Shown here: piece after piece, positions 21,390 through 33,562 of the stretch
Numbering within the stretch: the first letter of the stretch is position 1
Layout of the letters: every line of letters begins with the position of its first letter
Source: Paraphoma chrysanthemicola
Lineage: Eukaryota; Ascomycota; Dothideomycetes; Pleosporales; Phaeosphaeriaceae
DNA length: 64,000 bases
Direction: 5' to 3'
Assembly (NCBI GenBank): GCA_020744225.1
Contig: JAGMWG010000002.1
Span: 372,001-436,000, forward strand
The notes under the pieces: model-generated
What the model saw: only the letters and a program-made list of their open reading frames with translations
Told to the model about the DNA's origin: nothing
Databases searched by the model: none
Made by a program: the position numbers and the translations under genes

Positions 21390-22185
21390 GGTGGCCTTTG
21401 TTGGTCTATAGTGGCTGTCGAAGGTTCAAGTGTTTAGGCTTTGGCTTAAGCTGCTTGGGAGTATTTTTGCAGAAGGCTGCGTGCAGTAAATCGAGGGCGA
21501 CGCGATGGTTTTGGAGGATACCACATTTTGCATGCGCGATGGCCATCACATTTGGTCGCTGTAAGCAGAATCTGCTTTTGAGACTACGTAGACAAAGTAG
21601 CAGAACCTGAGTGCGAAGCCTCGACGTGCGATAGCGAAGCCTCGATGGACGGTAAATCTGCTACAAGATTCTGCATGATTGGTCGTCGCGACTTGGTTCG
21701 TTCGTGACGGCTCGCGAGGGTAGATGGTCCCTCTACAGAATCTTAGAGCATGGTAAGACTATCGGGGCATGACTTGGGTTGGGAGATTCAGGCTAGGCCG
21801 AAAGTGCTTGGAGATTCTGCTTGTGAAGCGTGGGATCAACATGTGGCGTTAGGAGATTTTGCTATGGTTGGTCGGTTTTGTGTCGGTGAGCATGCATCGC
21901 CATCTTCGCAAAATCTCGCTTTGATTATATTGGTTGGACGTATGGCTGGCAGGACCTCGCCTTGGCTTCCCTGACGAGCAGATTCTGCTTTATTGGTGCT
22001 CCGTCTGAAAGTGCTAGGTTTGTTGGTTGAGGTGGTGCGCCTCTGTGCACCGCGGGAGGGGCTGTGCCGCAGCTACCAAGCAACCTTCTGGCACAAGGCT
22101 GACGGTCAAACAGACTTAAAAATCTCAGCCTGATTCATCATTCTCTCTAGCATCAACTCCTCATTCCCATTTTGCGACTCCAAAA
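21390..22185. other. Intergenic region containing degenerate repeats
   Basis: 796 bp between divergent genes (microprotein minus, Clr5-ankyrin plus). No coding frame is supported. Much of it is a set of degenerate repeats listed as a separate feature. Confidence 0.5.
21565..21997. repeat. Degenerate interspersed repeats, AGATTCTGC core
   Basis: At least eight copies of a motif close to GCAGATTCTGC, some followed by TTTGATTGGTCG, occur at about 21565, 21600, 21655, 21666, 21735, 21812, 21854, 21910 and 21978. GCAGAATCTGC at 21565 and GCAGATTCTGC at 21978 are reverse complements of each other, so the core is near-palindromic. The unit ATTGG(T)TCG recurs after the copies at 21666, 21854, 21910 and 21978. 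A 12 bp GCGAAGCCTCGA direct repeat lies at 21613 and 21633. Spacing is irregular (10-80 bp). Confidence 0.6.
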
Positions 22186-25100
22186 ATGAATAGCGCGGGT
22201 AGGATTGATAAAATCAGCGAGACGCTATGGGAGCATCACCGTCCTACCATTGAGCGCCTATATCTGAAGGAGAGCAAGAGATTGAATGCAATCGATGCAT
22301 ACATGAGGAGGCATCATAAATTTATCGCCAGGTACTTTCACTGCTGCCCTAATGATTTGAAGATACTTATACGAACCAGCAAGTCACAGTACGAAAAGAA
22401 TTTTAAGCGATGGGGATGGCGAAAGAATCTCACGGCACCTGAGTGGCGAGCGATTATCCGATACATCAAAGAGAGGATTATTTGTATCGATGACGTCGAA
22501 GTGTACTTTCATGGCAACGTGCTTTCCAAGGAACGAATCGAGAGAGAAAAATTGCGATATGGCCAATCCACAATCTCGCATGGTAAGTATAGTCAAATAA
22601 TAGCGTCTATTCGTGCAATTCTGACTCTGCTCAGGTGCTTGCAAGCTGCCCGAAGGCGTCGAGATAGCCTTCCGTAACCGCCACGCGGACGAGGGAAATG
22701 CTCTGAGCGCATCACTACCCGAAATTTATCCCGAATTCGCCGAGCTTGCTTTGGCCTCCTCCCACATAGTAGCAACAAGTTCAGCACCTCTGTCGAGCCC
22801 TTCTTACTTGCTGGAACCTGAATTGCCTCTTTCAATCATAAACTCTGTCGACCCAGTCAGCCTTACATCAAACTTCTATGATCTATTGGTGACAGACATA
22901 ACACCTCTATTGAGTCCTTCCTGGCTACCACAATTTCAAGTGGCTCGCTCATTCGCCACCCATGTCGAACTTACCGATCCTGCCTTAGACTCTTTCGAGC
23001 CATTAGCTACAATTTTGGCACCTACATCGATCCCGTCCTACATACTGGGAAATGACCAATCTCACTCATGGCTTGACGGACCATTCTCTTGGACCTCGTT
23101 CGTGGATTGGGACTTCAACATCGAAGCTTCTTCTCATACTCAGCAATCGATCAAGCAAATATGTCTAGCTAAGTCATCGATCGATACAGCATACATTCCA
23201 CTAGACTGGATGAACAAAAATTTCCCTCGAGTCGGACAGCGGGAACACCTTTTGTCTGCAATCACGTCCCTTCTTAACAACACAGATCTCCATCGGAATG
23301 CGGAGTCAAACGATGCATACAAAATATTCAGAATGCTCCCACGGCCGGGTCTAATACAAAAGCTAAAGGCTCTGCCTACTCGAATACGCGACGCTCTCAC
23401 TGAAAGAGTCTTCGCGGCCGCAATCATGGCTGACGATGGAGCAACTGTTTCAGCCATGCTATCACTCGACGCCAACCCACACGAGCACATCAGAATGAAC
23501 AAGTCCTCCCAATCGGAGATGATGCATCCTCTTGAGTTTGCAGTGTGTCAACGGCTGTACTCTGCGGCCGAAGCCCTCCTCAGGTCCATGTGTCAAAACG
23601 CGACCCAAAAGCAGGCCAATGAGTTTTTCGACTATATCTTTACCAGAAAAGAGAGAAAACACCGAAAGGGCTCAGAAGAACCCGAAATGATCGAACTAAT
23701 ATGCCCGATTCTTGCTGCTGGAGCTTGTCCCGTGAAGAAGTGTTTCAGCAAAGTGTACTGGGGCCGCTCACCCTTAACAACCATCCAACGGCTTTTTGAT
23801 GCTAGTAGCGGGAAAACCGCGGAATGGCTTCAACTGGATTTACTGGAAGAATTCCTCTGGTTCAATTCAGACCTCCCCGAAAGTCAACATTGGGAACTTG
23901 TGGCTAAAGATGTGCTGCAATACATCTTCCTCGAAAGACTCAAGTCAAATCTATTGGGTAGTCTAAGTCTCGGGCTACCTTTGCTGACTGCATTGTGCAC
24001 CGCTCAGCAGCGCCGACTTCACTGGGCCATCGAATTGATCCTACCGGCGATGTGGGAATCTCAATGCTATCTGGACGATGACGTTGCTGGCATGTTCATC
24101 GCAGATGAGTCATTCAACAGAGCGTGCAGTAACGGGCAATGGCTCCTGGGGACATGTATCATGCTAGAACAGATTGAAACCGCTGATCTAGCCAGGGCAC
24201 GACAATCGTATTCAGAGCCAGATCCAGTGCCAGAACAATGGAAGGTTTTAACGATGCGCATTAACGAAATCGAGGAGCATATCTCTAGAAACGATTTAAT
24301 GCATGTTGACAAAGCATTGTCGGACGACATGATCTGGGACATGGACGAAGCCCTGCAAAGAAGCCTGACACGTAATCTAAGCGACAGGGTTGAGCAGGCT
24401 GTCTGCCTCGGCCGACCTCTGATTGCCATCTCCATTATCCAAACATTTGCAAGTCGAGGGTTTGACGGACTTGCGCCTATCCTGGTGCTGTTCAGACACA
24501 GTCAGACTACAATCGCGACTTCACTCCTGAGAGAAGATCGTACGTGGTGTCGGGCACTAGAAACTGCAACCAGATGTAATGATTTTGGTACACTTGAGGC
24601 GCTCATATATCAACGTCCGTCTCATGTCCCTTACGTCGCTAGAGGACCGGATGCAATATTCCTCTTCTATGATGAGTCTGAAAGGCGACAAATGCATTTA
24701 CGTCTCATTGCTTTTTATGCTATCGAGACCGACAACAGAGATCTTTGCACCTGGTTATTTGAAATCGGTATGGATGCAAGCGAACTCATACACGGTCAAG
24801 ACACCGAATCTGATGCAGATGTTCCACTCGATTGCATCAGTCACCGCCCATACACACCGGCTGCAGGCGCATTCACCCCTACATGGAGACACGAATACTA
24901 CCTAAAAGATCACGTTCTGCCCTCTCTGGTTGCTACCGTGGCCGAGCAAAATCGCGTCTCATGGATCAGTTTTCTTTTTGCGAAAGTGGGTCATGTTAGA
25001 GACTCGATGGCATTGTTCCGAGCAGTGAAGGCTAGGGCTGAAGCAGCTACTATTCGTTGCCTATTAGTAGCTGCAAGTGCTCGGAAGCACTCTACCGAAA

Positions 25101-25993
25101 CTGTTTATGGCTCTGCGGCACTCCGGCAAGCGGTTCGATACCAAGATTTCGATCTGATCGCAGAATTGTGCGAAGTCGTGGACATCGATGCAATTGAGAG
25201 AACAACGGAAGAGCACCTGAAGGAGAAGAATGCCCTTAGTCCTATGGGCGAGGCAATATTGATGGATGATCCCGACCTGGTGGGCGCCTTGCTGAAGCAC
25301 GGCGCTGATTCAAATACTCCTGTAGCACACGGATCCTATCAGTTCGGGAACATCAAGAGCATCTTACCACGTATGAGTCCGCTACTAGCTGCAATCGACA
25401 TGCATAGCCTTCCTATCGTACAGCTACTGGTCGATGCTGGAGCCGAGCTACACTACAAGCGAGCACTTGGAATTTTCCGGACGCCTTTGCAGCGAGCAGC
25501 GGAGGTTGGTAACCTCGACATCCTCCAATACCTTATTAGCAAAGGTGCTTCAATGGACACGACTCCCAAGTACTCTAGTGCTACGGAGCTACAACTAGCT
25601 GCGATGAATGGATTCGTCGGAGTTGCAACATATCTAATTGGGCTTGGGGCTACCGTGAACCATCCTCCGGCTGAGGGTGAAGGGCGTACGGCATTCGAAG
25701 CAGGAGCGGAAAATGGGCGTATCGATATGATGCTACTACTTGTCCAATCTGGCGTGCAGCTTCAATTAGAGTTCGGGAATCCTCCCGAAAGTCAATACGT
25801 ACGTGCGAAGCGTTTTGCTGAGAAGAATGGGTTCATGGCTGCGAAGCGATTCGTCGAGAGCCTCTTTGATACGCCAACAACGCCAATCGAAGAGCTACAG
25901 CAAGGAGAGCTGCAAACCGAGGATGCACTTTCCTTGGGTCTCTGGCCGAGTCCTACGCTCCGAATGAATCATCTTCCGGGTCTCTCACCTTGA
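22186..25993 (+). CDS. Clr5-domain ankyrin-repeat protein, 1235 aa
   Basis: Three exons, 22186-22331, 22380-22582 and 22635-25993; introns 48 and 52 bp. Residues 8-75 form a Clr5 domain: LWEHHRPTIERLYL, a DAYMRRHHKFIASKSQYEKNF stretch rebuilt across intron 1, then WGWRKN. Clr5 is a fungal N-terminal domain first seen in a fission-yeast silencing factor. Residues about 200-980 are helical with no domain I can name. About 990-1170 carry ankyrin repeats (ALLKHGADSNTP, PLLAAIDMHSLPIVQLLVDAGAEL, PLQRAAEVGNLDILQYLISKGAS, ELQLAAMNGFVGVATYLIGLGATV). A nuclear or regulatory role is inference; Clr5-ankyrin proteins are expanded and variable in filamentous fungi. Confidence 0.85.
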
Positions 25994-27296
25994 CGTCGTT
26001 ATACTTTGTCAACATGCGGAGGAGCTCAAAACGACACCAGGAGATCTCAGATCGCGATGGACTCATGCTTGTGTCATCATTCAGAAACTACCATGGGCCG
26101 AGAGACTTGCTTGCGACAATGGAAACCACGACTTTGGTAATGGCGGCGTTGGGGGGTTGTATAGAATTGTTGTTTCTGTCTTCCATTTTCTGTTCGTGCT
26201 GATAACATGCCTTCATTATTAGACCCCATAATAATACTTCTGTTTTCTCGAAAGCTACATGCATACCTGGCTTCAGCTCTTGTTCGTGACTTGAGGCGTA
26301 ACTATTGTGGTTGAAAGCACCGTGCTACGTGGCTGTTGAGCGGTGAGAGTTGTGTCTTTGCATCATATTTCGTGAAGTAGAAGCAGCACATGTACTACTC
26401 GCGCGTTGGGTTTGTGACCATGATTGCACCCTGAAAATGCAGTAGACTAGTGATATTCTGGTGGTGCTAGAAACATTTTGGTCCTCTAGAGATATTACTT
26501 CAATGACCGTGGCCAAGCAAGGTCTCACCAAAGTCTTAATAAGACAAATGTGCACATATGAGCCATATTCAAACTCGACAAACATCAGCATTTTTCTCAT
26601 CACGTATGTTGTTTTGAAGTAAGAGCTACCCTGAGCCATGACTATGCACTCCGACCTTAGTGCGGCGCCAGCCACATAGGTCAAAGCAGGTATGCATCTT
26701 ACCTCCGATTGTATCGAGACCCCCGCAACGTAAACACAGTCTTCTACCCATGCAAAACGTTGTTTTCGCTCGCCTGACGTCCGTGAACCTCCAAGTAGCT
26801 CGTCAAGTTCCATCCGGCGCTCAACCGGCAGCCACCAGACCCTTGCTGCATGAGCAATCTATCCACCCATGTCACATGTATTGGCGATCCCAAAGCTTCC
26901 CCGCTGGCAATCTATCGGAGTATTGGAAATGGCCCGAAACGGAGAATTCGATGGCAAGGCTAAGTTGTCGATCTGCCGACTACTGCTAGTATTACAACAA
27001 CGCTTGGGGGACCGTGGCGCAAGCGAGAGACAACATGCTATGGTAACATTGCGGCCCAGGGAATGAGCTGATGTGTAACGGGAATCGAAGAATCCTGGTG
27101 TGTTGGCGGTGTGACATCGTGGATCTTGTTGTTGCTGGGGCGGAGAAGTGTGGTATAAAGGATTGTGGATGTGCTGAAGTGCAAGTGAAGCAAGCGCATT
27201 CGAAACATCGACATTATCCCAGCTCTTTGAGACTTACTTTGTCGCTCGATTTTCGTCTCTCTACCAATCACACTCGCTTGAAGACGACATCGCATC
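25994..27296. other. Intergenic
   Basis: 1303 bp between two plus-strand genes. No gene is supported on either strand. A minus-strand frame at 26.3-26.8 kb has no recognisable content. The final 100 bp have a typical C/T-rich leader before the Bys1 gene. Confidence 0.45.
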
Positions 27297-27802
27297 ATGC
27301 GCCTTCCCCTTCCGTGTCTGGTTGCATTTGCAACTTCCGTTTCAGCAATCGGGAATGCTCTCGTGCTGAACAACTCGACGAGTACCATTTATGCATGGTC
27401 AGTGGGGAGTGCTGTTGGTGAACGACAAGCTATTGTATCAGGTATGCAATGCAATCATGCTGTCACGTCTTCATGCGTCTAACATCACAAGGTGGCTTAT
27501 ACATGGAGCCCCTTCACCGGGATGCGAAGACTGGGGGTATAGCCATTAAGATGACGAAAGGACCGGACGGTCTGTACAACGGAGAGCCGCAGCAAGTCTT
27601 TTCATACAATCTTGATGGAGAACAGGTCTGGTATGATCTGAGTTCAGTGTTCGGTGCGCCGTTCGCTGGGCAGCGCGTCGAAGTCACGAGCAATACGGGT
27701 GGTCCTATTGTGTGGCCAGCTGGCGTCCATCCTGGAGGGAGCCAAGTAAAGGTAGCTCGGAGTGACGAGAATGTTTGGTTTACAGTGTATGGTTCGAAGT
27801 AG
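27297..27802 (+). CDS. Bys1-family small secreted protein
   Basis: Two exons, 27297-27441 and 27492-27802, with a 50 bp intron (GTATGC...CACAAG) that rebuilds IVSGGLYME; 151 aa. An 18-20 residue signal peptide precedes a Bys1 domain: IGNALVLNNSTSTIYAWSVGS, MEPLHRDAKTGGIAIKMTKG, LYNGEPQQVFSYNLDGEQVWYDLSSVFGAPFAGQ. The family is named for a Blastomyces yeast-phase protein and is widespread in ascomycetes; its biochemical role is unknown. The fold is thaumatin-like by family description. The second Cys pattern of some members is reduced here. It is predicted to be extracellular. Confidence 0.85.
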
Positions 27803-29969
27803 AGTGGTGTCTAGCCCTGGCAAGATCCACAAGTCATGGTCAGGATGATAAGTAATCACAAATGTAATACCTCTTTGCTTTGGTCGATGATACGCCAAAG
27901 TGAGCTCGAAGTCCTGTGGAAGCTATCAGACGGTGTCCAAATCCCTTCTTCCTCTTGGTCGACTGTGCTTGAATTCTTAGCTGAGCAACCACGACGTTTT
28001 GGCTTCCGTTAATGCTGGGCCTCACAATTTCGGTATGATCGCAAAGCAGTGATGTAATCGGCTGATCCGTTGTGTTTGCTCTGTCCGCCTGACGCAGCCT
28101 TAGGTGGCGATGCTGGCCATGCGCGACTTTCAGGACGCCAACTACCAATGCTGTGGCTCGTGAATGACTGCAGCTCTAGTCCAGGGCCATCAGGCGCAGG
28201 GACTTTCAGAATGTGGCGCATCGTAGTCGCGCGTCCAGGTGGAGCGAACTATCGATAGCATCCACAATGATGGATTTAGAGGTGCACTTCTCTTGCTGTG
28301 CTCCGTGGATACTGATTTGATGGTTTACACGCTTGACAGATGATCCAAGCGAGGCTTGTGGCGAACTAGAGGCTGAAGAGATCGTTTTTCTCCAGACTCA
28401 ACCTCGTGGCAGGGCTTGCATGGCATGACGAATGCCACGTGTGGAAAACAACCTCCTGCCTCATTGAGCAGTGAACAAGAACTTCTCGAAGGCCCAGCGT
28501 GGTGGTCGAGCGGGATGGGGAGAACGCGGCGTGGGGTGTGGCCCTGGTCCGACGAGTGAATTGGGTTCTCGGAAGCCGGCCCGTGCGTGATCGACGACGT
28601 GTGACAGTTGCGACCCAACTCTAGCTGTTGCAGCCAAGTTCTTGAACGAATCTTTCACTTTCTCACACGATGATGCCGCGCGACGGGTGCACAGTATTGC
28701 CTCCTTACCGCTGAGACACAAGACGGCTGAATGGGTCGACGGCCTGTCAGTGCCACGCCACTGTTTGCGGCGCTGTTCTTGCCGTCCCGCTATCTCCCAG
28801 ATGGCCCAAGGCAGCCTGGGCCTCGGTCTCGGGCCACGGCGCAGCACCACCAGCATTCGGCATCATCAACCCACAAGTGATTGCATGCGCCTGCGAGCCA
28901 TGCCGCAATCTCCCTTCATCCAGCCTGGCAATGCGTGAACGGTGAGCTGCGTGGGCACTGCTGTGTCGCCTCGGCTAAGCTGTTCCGAACGGCGACATCT
29001 TATCTCATGTTGGCTGGCCCGAATCACGGTTCCTCAGCGACTTGCATGGCGTTGATAGCGACTGCAGGTGCTGAATGGCGTTATGGGAGGATCGCCTGAC
29101 GCATTGTGGAGCCGCAGCGCGAGCGATCCTTTTCTGATTGCTGGCAAATATCGTCGGCTCCCGAATCTGTGTCACGCGTGGTGGACCGCGGAAAGTGCCA
29201 GCTCGTGTGCTGTGAATTCTGGCAACCCGCGGGTTTTGTTGGTGGATTTACCCTCCTCGCAACCCAACTGAGACCACTCAGGAGCATACGGACGTGATAT
29301 CGCATCTTTTAGCCGCTGTCTGTGCGGACGCAAGTCAAAGGCCCGGCACTGCTGACCAGACTAAACGCGTTGCCCCGCCTCGAGAACGGCCCTCCACACA
29401 CTCTATTGGCAGTGGCTTTTACCATCCGTCTTCCTGCAGTCCCCATTCGCTTGAGTGCACCAGTGCGCATGCGCACACTGCTCTTATCAAACCTCCACCC
29501 TAGTTTGCCCTGTGTCAATTTCACATGGCTGGCCGCTTTCGGGGCCACTGAGACCCTTCGAGGCAAAAAGCCCTCCTTCGCCTTCCCGCCAACGTCCTGC
29601 AGCCTGTGCGAAATGCATGGCTGTGCATGTGGCTATTGGTTGCTGAACGGCCCAGCCGGAACCCATGTACTCGTTGCCATGCCGCTTGCCCTAGAAAGTT
29701 GGGTTCCGAGAGGCGGATGGACATTTGTACTACGACTGAGGGCCGATGATTCTGGCCCCGCTGACGCCTAAAGTACTGCCTTGCCTCCCATCTCGTCCGC
29801 GTTGACTTTTTGCGTCATCCGCGGTCCAGGTTAGCTTTGCTCTCTCTATCACTTCATCAGATATGATCATCTGCCGACTACGGCCACGGCTACCCCCGCG
29901 TCCAGATCACAACACAGACCATCCTAGCTCTGCGCCGCAACACCCCTCACATCAGCACTACCCGTGGCA
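27803..29969. other. Long intergenic region
   Basis: 2167 bp, GC-rich after 28.3 kb. Several chance frames (for example at 29.3-29.8 kb, plus strand) lack domain content. I see nothing I would call a gene. It probably includes a long promoter and 5' UTR for the pseudokinase gene. Confidence 0.45.
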
Positions 29970-32069
29970 ATGAGCGCAAGGACGCTCACGAATGTGGTCA
30001 ACGAACAAACTGTCGCGCTGAATGCGCTCATCTACGGCTATGCAGGACATTCGCTCGTCACCCCTCATGCCGCGCTGCAGCAGATCTGGTGGACCGAAGA
30101 GAGGATCAACGAGAAGGTTACGCAGGACTTTGTTACTTCGCGGCTCCAGCCACAGGAAAGGGAGCGATTAACACAGCCCGTGGGTTTTGGCGACTTGAGT
30201 GACGACACTTACATAGAATGGATTCTCGACAAGGCACGGAGACTTTTCTTGGTGCTGGCAGAGATTGGCGAAGCAGACCGCATTTTCGCCGTGGTCGACA
30301 AATCTTGGGATGACGACGACTTACCACTTGAAGTCGACGACATCGAGCAGCTAGCGCTATCGAATCGTCGCGACAACCATGCCAACGTGCGATTCTACCA
30401 CACACAGTTCCAATTTCTGCTACGCGAATTACGAGATGGAGTGCATATCGACTTTATGCCAAACGAGGAGGTTCCTTTAGAGTATGTGCAAAGCTTACCA
30501 GCTGCGGTAACCTTGCAGAACTGGTCGCGTGTGCACCTACCTAAAAAACCAACGGAATTTTATGTTCGAAGACGATTCCCCTTAGGCAACCCCGAAACTC
30601 CAGACGCGTTTGAGTCGGAGTTCATGATGGACGTGGAAAGCGCGCGCATGGTCGAGCACGATCACATAGCTCCAGTGTGGGCATCTTACACCGCAAAAGG
30701 ATCGGGGTTCATCGTGACCAACTTCGTCGGCCAGCACACCCTGCGAACGTTCATTGACCATCGCAATCCAACCCAATATCAGAAGCTGGCCAAACCTGAT
30801 CGCAGGTGGCTGGTATTGAATTGGATGCACTGCCTGGCGGATGCCATTGCCACTTTGCACCAAAATGGATTCTGTCACTCCAACATACGGCCATCAAATA
30901 TCCTAATCACCGAGGCCAATGCAATCGCGTTCAGCGATATCGGTAGCTTGGCGACGTTCCAGAAAGATAAAAGGCCGGATCCTATGGACGTCTACGTATA
31001 TAGTGCTCCCGAAACACACGCGGAAGCGCAACAACCCGAGCCCACTGGTCCAGCTCCAGCACCTGTCGTGCCCAATACTAAGCACGCTTCCATAATTAGC
31101 AAGAGTTCGTCTGGGTCATCCACCGGTAGTGTTTCACACAGCCGTAAGTTAACGAAGACCCATACAGCCGACTTCTCAGGCTTCAACTTTGGGTTTAAGA
31201 AGACTAAACCTGTACCGCGACCGCGCTCTCGAGTGCACGAGACCGAGAAAGCAGATGTATTCTCCCTCGGCTGTGTCTTTCTGGAGATTATCACTTTTAT
31301 GCTGAAGAAGAAACCCCACGACTTCGTTAAGCACCGGTCCACGAAGCAGAAGATCAACATGGGCGGGAGTAAATCCAGGACCGACTCGTCGTTCCATGCT
31401 AATCTGGACAAGATCGATACATGGCTCGAGATCCTAGAGAGGGTCTCATTCGAGCATGACGATGACGCCTTCCGCGCCGTGCCTCCGATTTTGAATCTTA
31501 TCCGTAGTATGCTTAGCAGGGCCCCTGCTGTCCGCCCAACCGCGCGCGATGTACGCGATAGGCTTCTTGACATTGTACTGTACGAGACTTCGATACCGGA
31601 CATTCACTGCGGCGACCACAAGCATGATATAGGCCTTGCTGCATCGGACTCGGAATCGAGCGCGGCCTCGCTCAGGACGATGTCCACGATGTCCACAATG
31701 AGCTCTACCTCGAGCTCATTAGCATCGGAGACCGATACCATTCGGCCGTCGACGGCATCGAGCGTGACCCGAGTATCGTCGATCCTGAATTCGTATGCCG
31801 ATCGATCGCCTTTGGGGGACGACGATGATGACGACGGAGCGTCTATTCGAACAGTAGAGGGCCCTACACCGCCATATATTCACACCGCATATGAGTCTCC
31901 CAGAAAAGCACCAATGCCGCCGAGCTCTCCTACATCGCCTACCTCGCCTCGCTTTATGAGGCCGCCATCGTCTCCCGCAAGCGGTGATCCGCCTAGTAGT
32001 CCCTCGAGAGCGGATTCGCTATCGCAAAAGGTGAAGCCCTGGAGTAAGCCGTTCCTTCGCATGCCCTGA
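29970..32069 (+). CDS. Predicted pseudokinase (protein kinase-like)
   Basis: Single exon, 699 aa; the first ATG is at 29970. Residues about 195-530 follow a protein-kinase fold, but key residues differ. The beta3 Lys position reads FYVRRRF, the catalytic loop is HSNIRPSNIL instead of HRDLKPxN (catalytic Asp replaced by Asn), and the magnesium loop is SDIGSLA instead of DFG. An SAPE motif and DVFSLGCVFLEI (subdomain IX) are kept, separated by a Ser/Pro-rich insertion of about 80 residues. The C-terminal 150 residues are Ser/Thr/Pro-rich with an Asp run (DDDDDD) and many SP sites. It is probably a signalling scaffold or regulator. Loss of catalysis is inferred from the residue changes only. Confidence 0.8.
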   Translation: MSARTLTNVVNEQTVALNALIYGYAGHSLVTPHAALQQIWWTEERINEKVTQDFVTSRLQPQERERLTQPVGFGDLSDDTYIEWILDKARRLFLVLAEIGEADRIFAVVDKSWDDDDLPLEVDDIEQLALSNRRDNHANVRFYHTQFQFLLRELRDGVHIDFMPNEEVPLEYVQSLPAAVTLQNWSRVHLPKKPTEFYVRRRFPLGNPETPDAFESEFMMDVESARMVEHDHIAPVWASYTAKGSGFIVTNFVGQHTLRTFIDHRNPTQYQKLAKPDRRWLVLNWMHCLADAIATLHQNGFCHSNIRPSNILITEANAIAFSDIGSLATFQKDKRPDPMDVYVYSAPETHAEAQQPEPTGPAPAPVVPNTKHASIISKSSSGSSTGSVSHSRKLTKTHTADFSGFNFGFKKTKPVPRPRSRVHETEKADVFSLGCVFLEIITFMLKKKPHDFVKHRSTKQKINMGGSKSRTDSSFHANLDKIDTWLEILERVSFEHDDDAFRAVPPILNLIRSMLSRAPAVRPTARDVRDRLLDIVLYETSIPDIHCGDHKHDIGLAASDSESSAASLRTMSTMSTMSSTSSSLASETDTIRPSTASSVTRVSSILNSYADRSPLGDDDDDDGASIRTVEGPTPPYIHTAYESPRKAPMPPSSPTSPTSPRFMRPPSSPASGDPPSSPSRADSLSQKVKPWSKPFLRMP

Positions 32070-33562
32070 GGATCCTGTTGAAATCTCAACCCAGCGCGAT
32101 GACGCGCCACCTGACCGCGGGGTTGAAAGCTATACAAAATCGGCAATGCTTCCGAACGAGACGCATGCCGTGCCAAAAGACTTTTACATCACAACCGTGC
32201 AACATCTGTGCGGGGTAGCATCCTGTGCCGATCTACAGCGACTGGAACCCGAGAAGATGGCTGGATGTTACATCGACCAGAGGAAGAGGAAGGTAGCGTC
32301 AAAATGTGTGGAGAGGAGCACCCAACATCTGCATCATGCGCGCAGCCAGCAGAGCAGAGGCACGATGTACAACGGGAAGTCACAGGGCTGACGAGGTGGT
32401 ATGGCGTGGTGCTGGGTTGACCACGAGCGTAGAGTGCTTTTATACCGTGCGGAGATTGCGCGTGTTCTGTGTAATGAAGAATGCTCGGCGAGACGAAGCA
32501 CTGATGTGGAATGGAGACGACGCATCCAAAGACCATGGTCACTTACTGTTGTATACCCAATATTGATACTTTTCAAACACACTCCACTGGATTGTGCCTA
32601 CCCAAGAGGACTGCCCACATTGCTCCTTCCTTGCTATGTGATGTTCGTATGTATCAGTGACTGCGGGGTTGGTCTCGTCCCACATCGACGACGACCTCCA
32701 GTCAACCTTCACCGCATCGCGAAACGCTGAGCCTCACGCAAGCCATAAGTTTATGGCTCGGCCACTACCATCGTCTGCATGCTCCTGATGCCAACGCACT
32801 TGCGTCATACCGCTTGCTTAGGACGTTAACTCCCGTACAACATCTCAATGGTTGCCACGACCTTTTCGCCATGCATTGACAATGCGTGCATCCAGCTCAC
32901 GAGGGGCTCACCAAAGCTATCGACACGGGCGCTATCTGAAAGCTTCGCATGCACCGCGGCCAAACCGCTGCGGGGATCATGTTAGGCTGTCCGCGCGATG
33001 CGAGCCAAGGCGCTGATCAGGGCAAGCAAGGCCACGCTCCCCTCACGCTCCAGGACTCATCTGACGCTGCGCAGCTCATATGCACTCACAGCGTTGTTGC
33101 GCAACGCACTGGACCTGCTTGAACTTGCACTTCCAGCAAAAACATTCTCGGCGCGTTGGCATTCCAGTCATTGCGACCAGGCGGTCGACAGTCGGAGCAG
33201 TCAGGAGGTCAAATCTGGTGACTGCAATAGACTTGGGGGGCCCGAGATGATGTCACGGAACTTCGAGGCTGCCAGGATCAACCAAGGCGTGCAGCCATTC
33301 CGGCCGCTAACCCCAGGCCAAGAGGTGCAGTATGCAGCCATTACAAGTACTTGAAGGTCCGAACGGTTAGAAGGAGCATTCACCAATGATTGATCCCGAA
33401 TCGTTTGCTTGAGACAGCCTGATTTGTTCAAAACGACAGGGATCACGTTTGGTGCGTGAATGCGGGAGGCTTCGGGTACCTTAAATAGCTGGATCGACCC
33501 CAACTTTGCTTGATCGTTCGGCCTATATACTCAGATCTTGACCTTTGACTCGTTTTGGAACC
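32070..33562. other. Intergenic
   Basis: 1493 bp between two plus-strand genes. Overlapping short frames in all directions near 32.15-32.7 kb show no coding signature. It contains the GH2 promoter at its right end. Confidence 0.45.

Noticed and set aside
29322..29771. 149-codon plus-strand frame upstream of the pseudokinase
   Set aside because: No domain, no splice partners, and multiple overlapping frames of similar length in both directions. It is likely GC-driven chance in a promoter or 5' UTR region.
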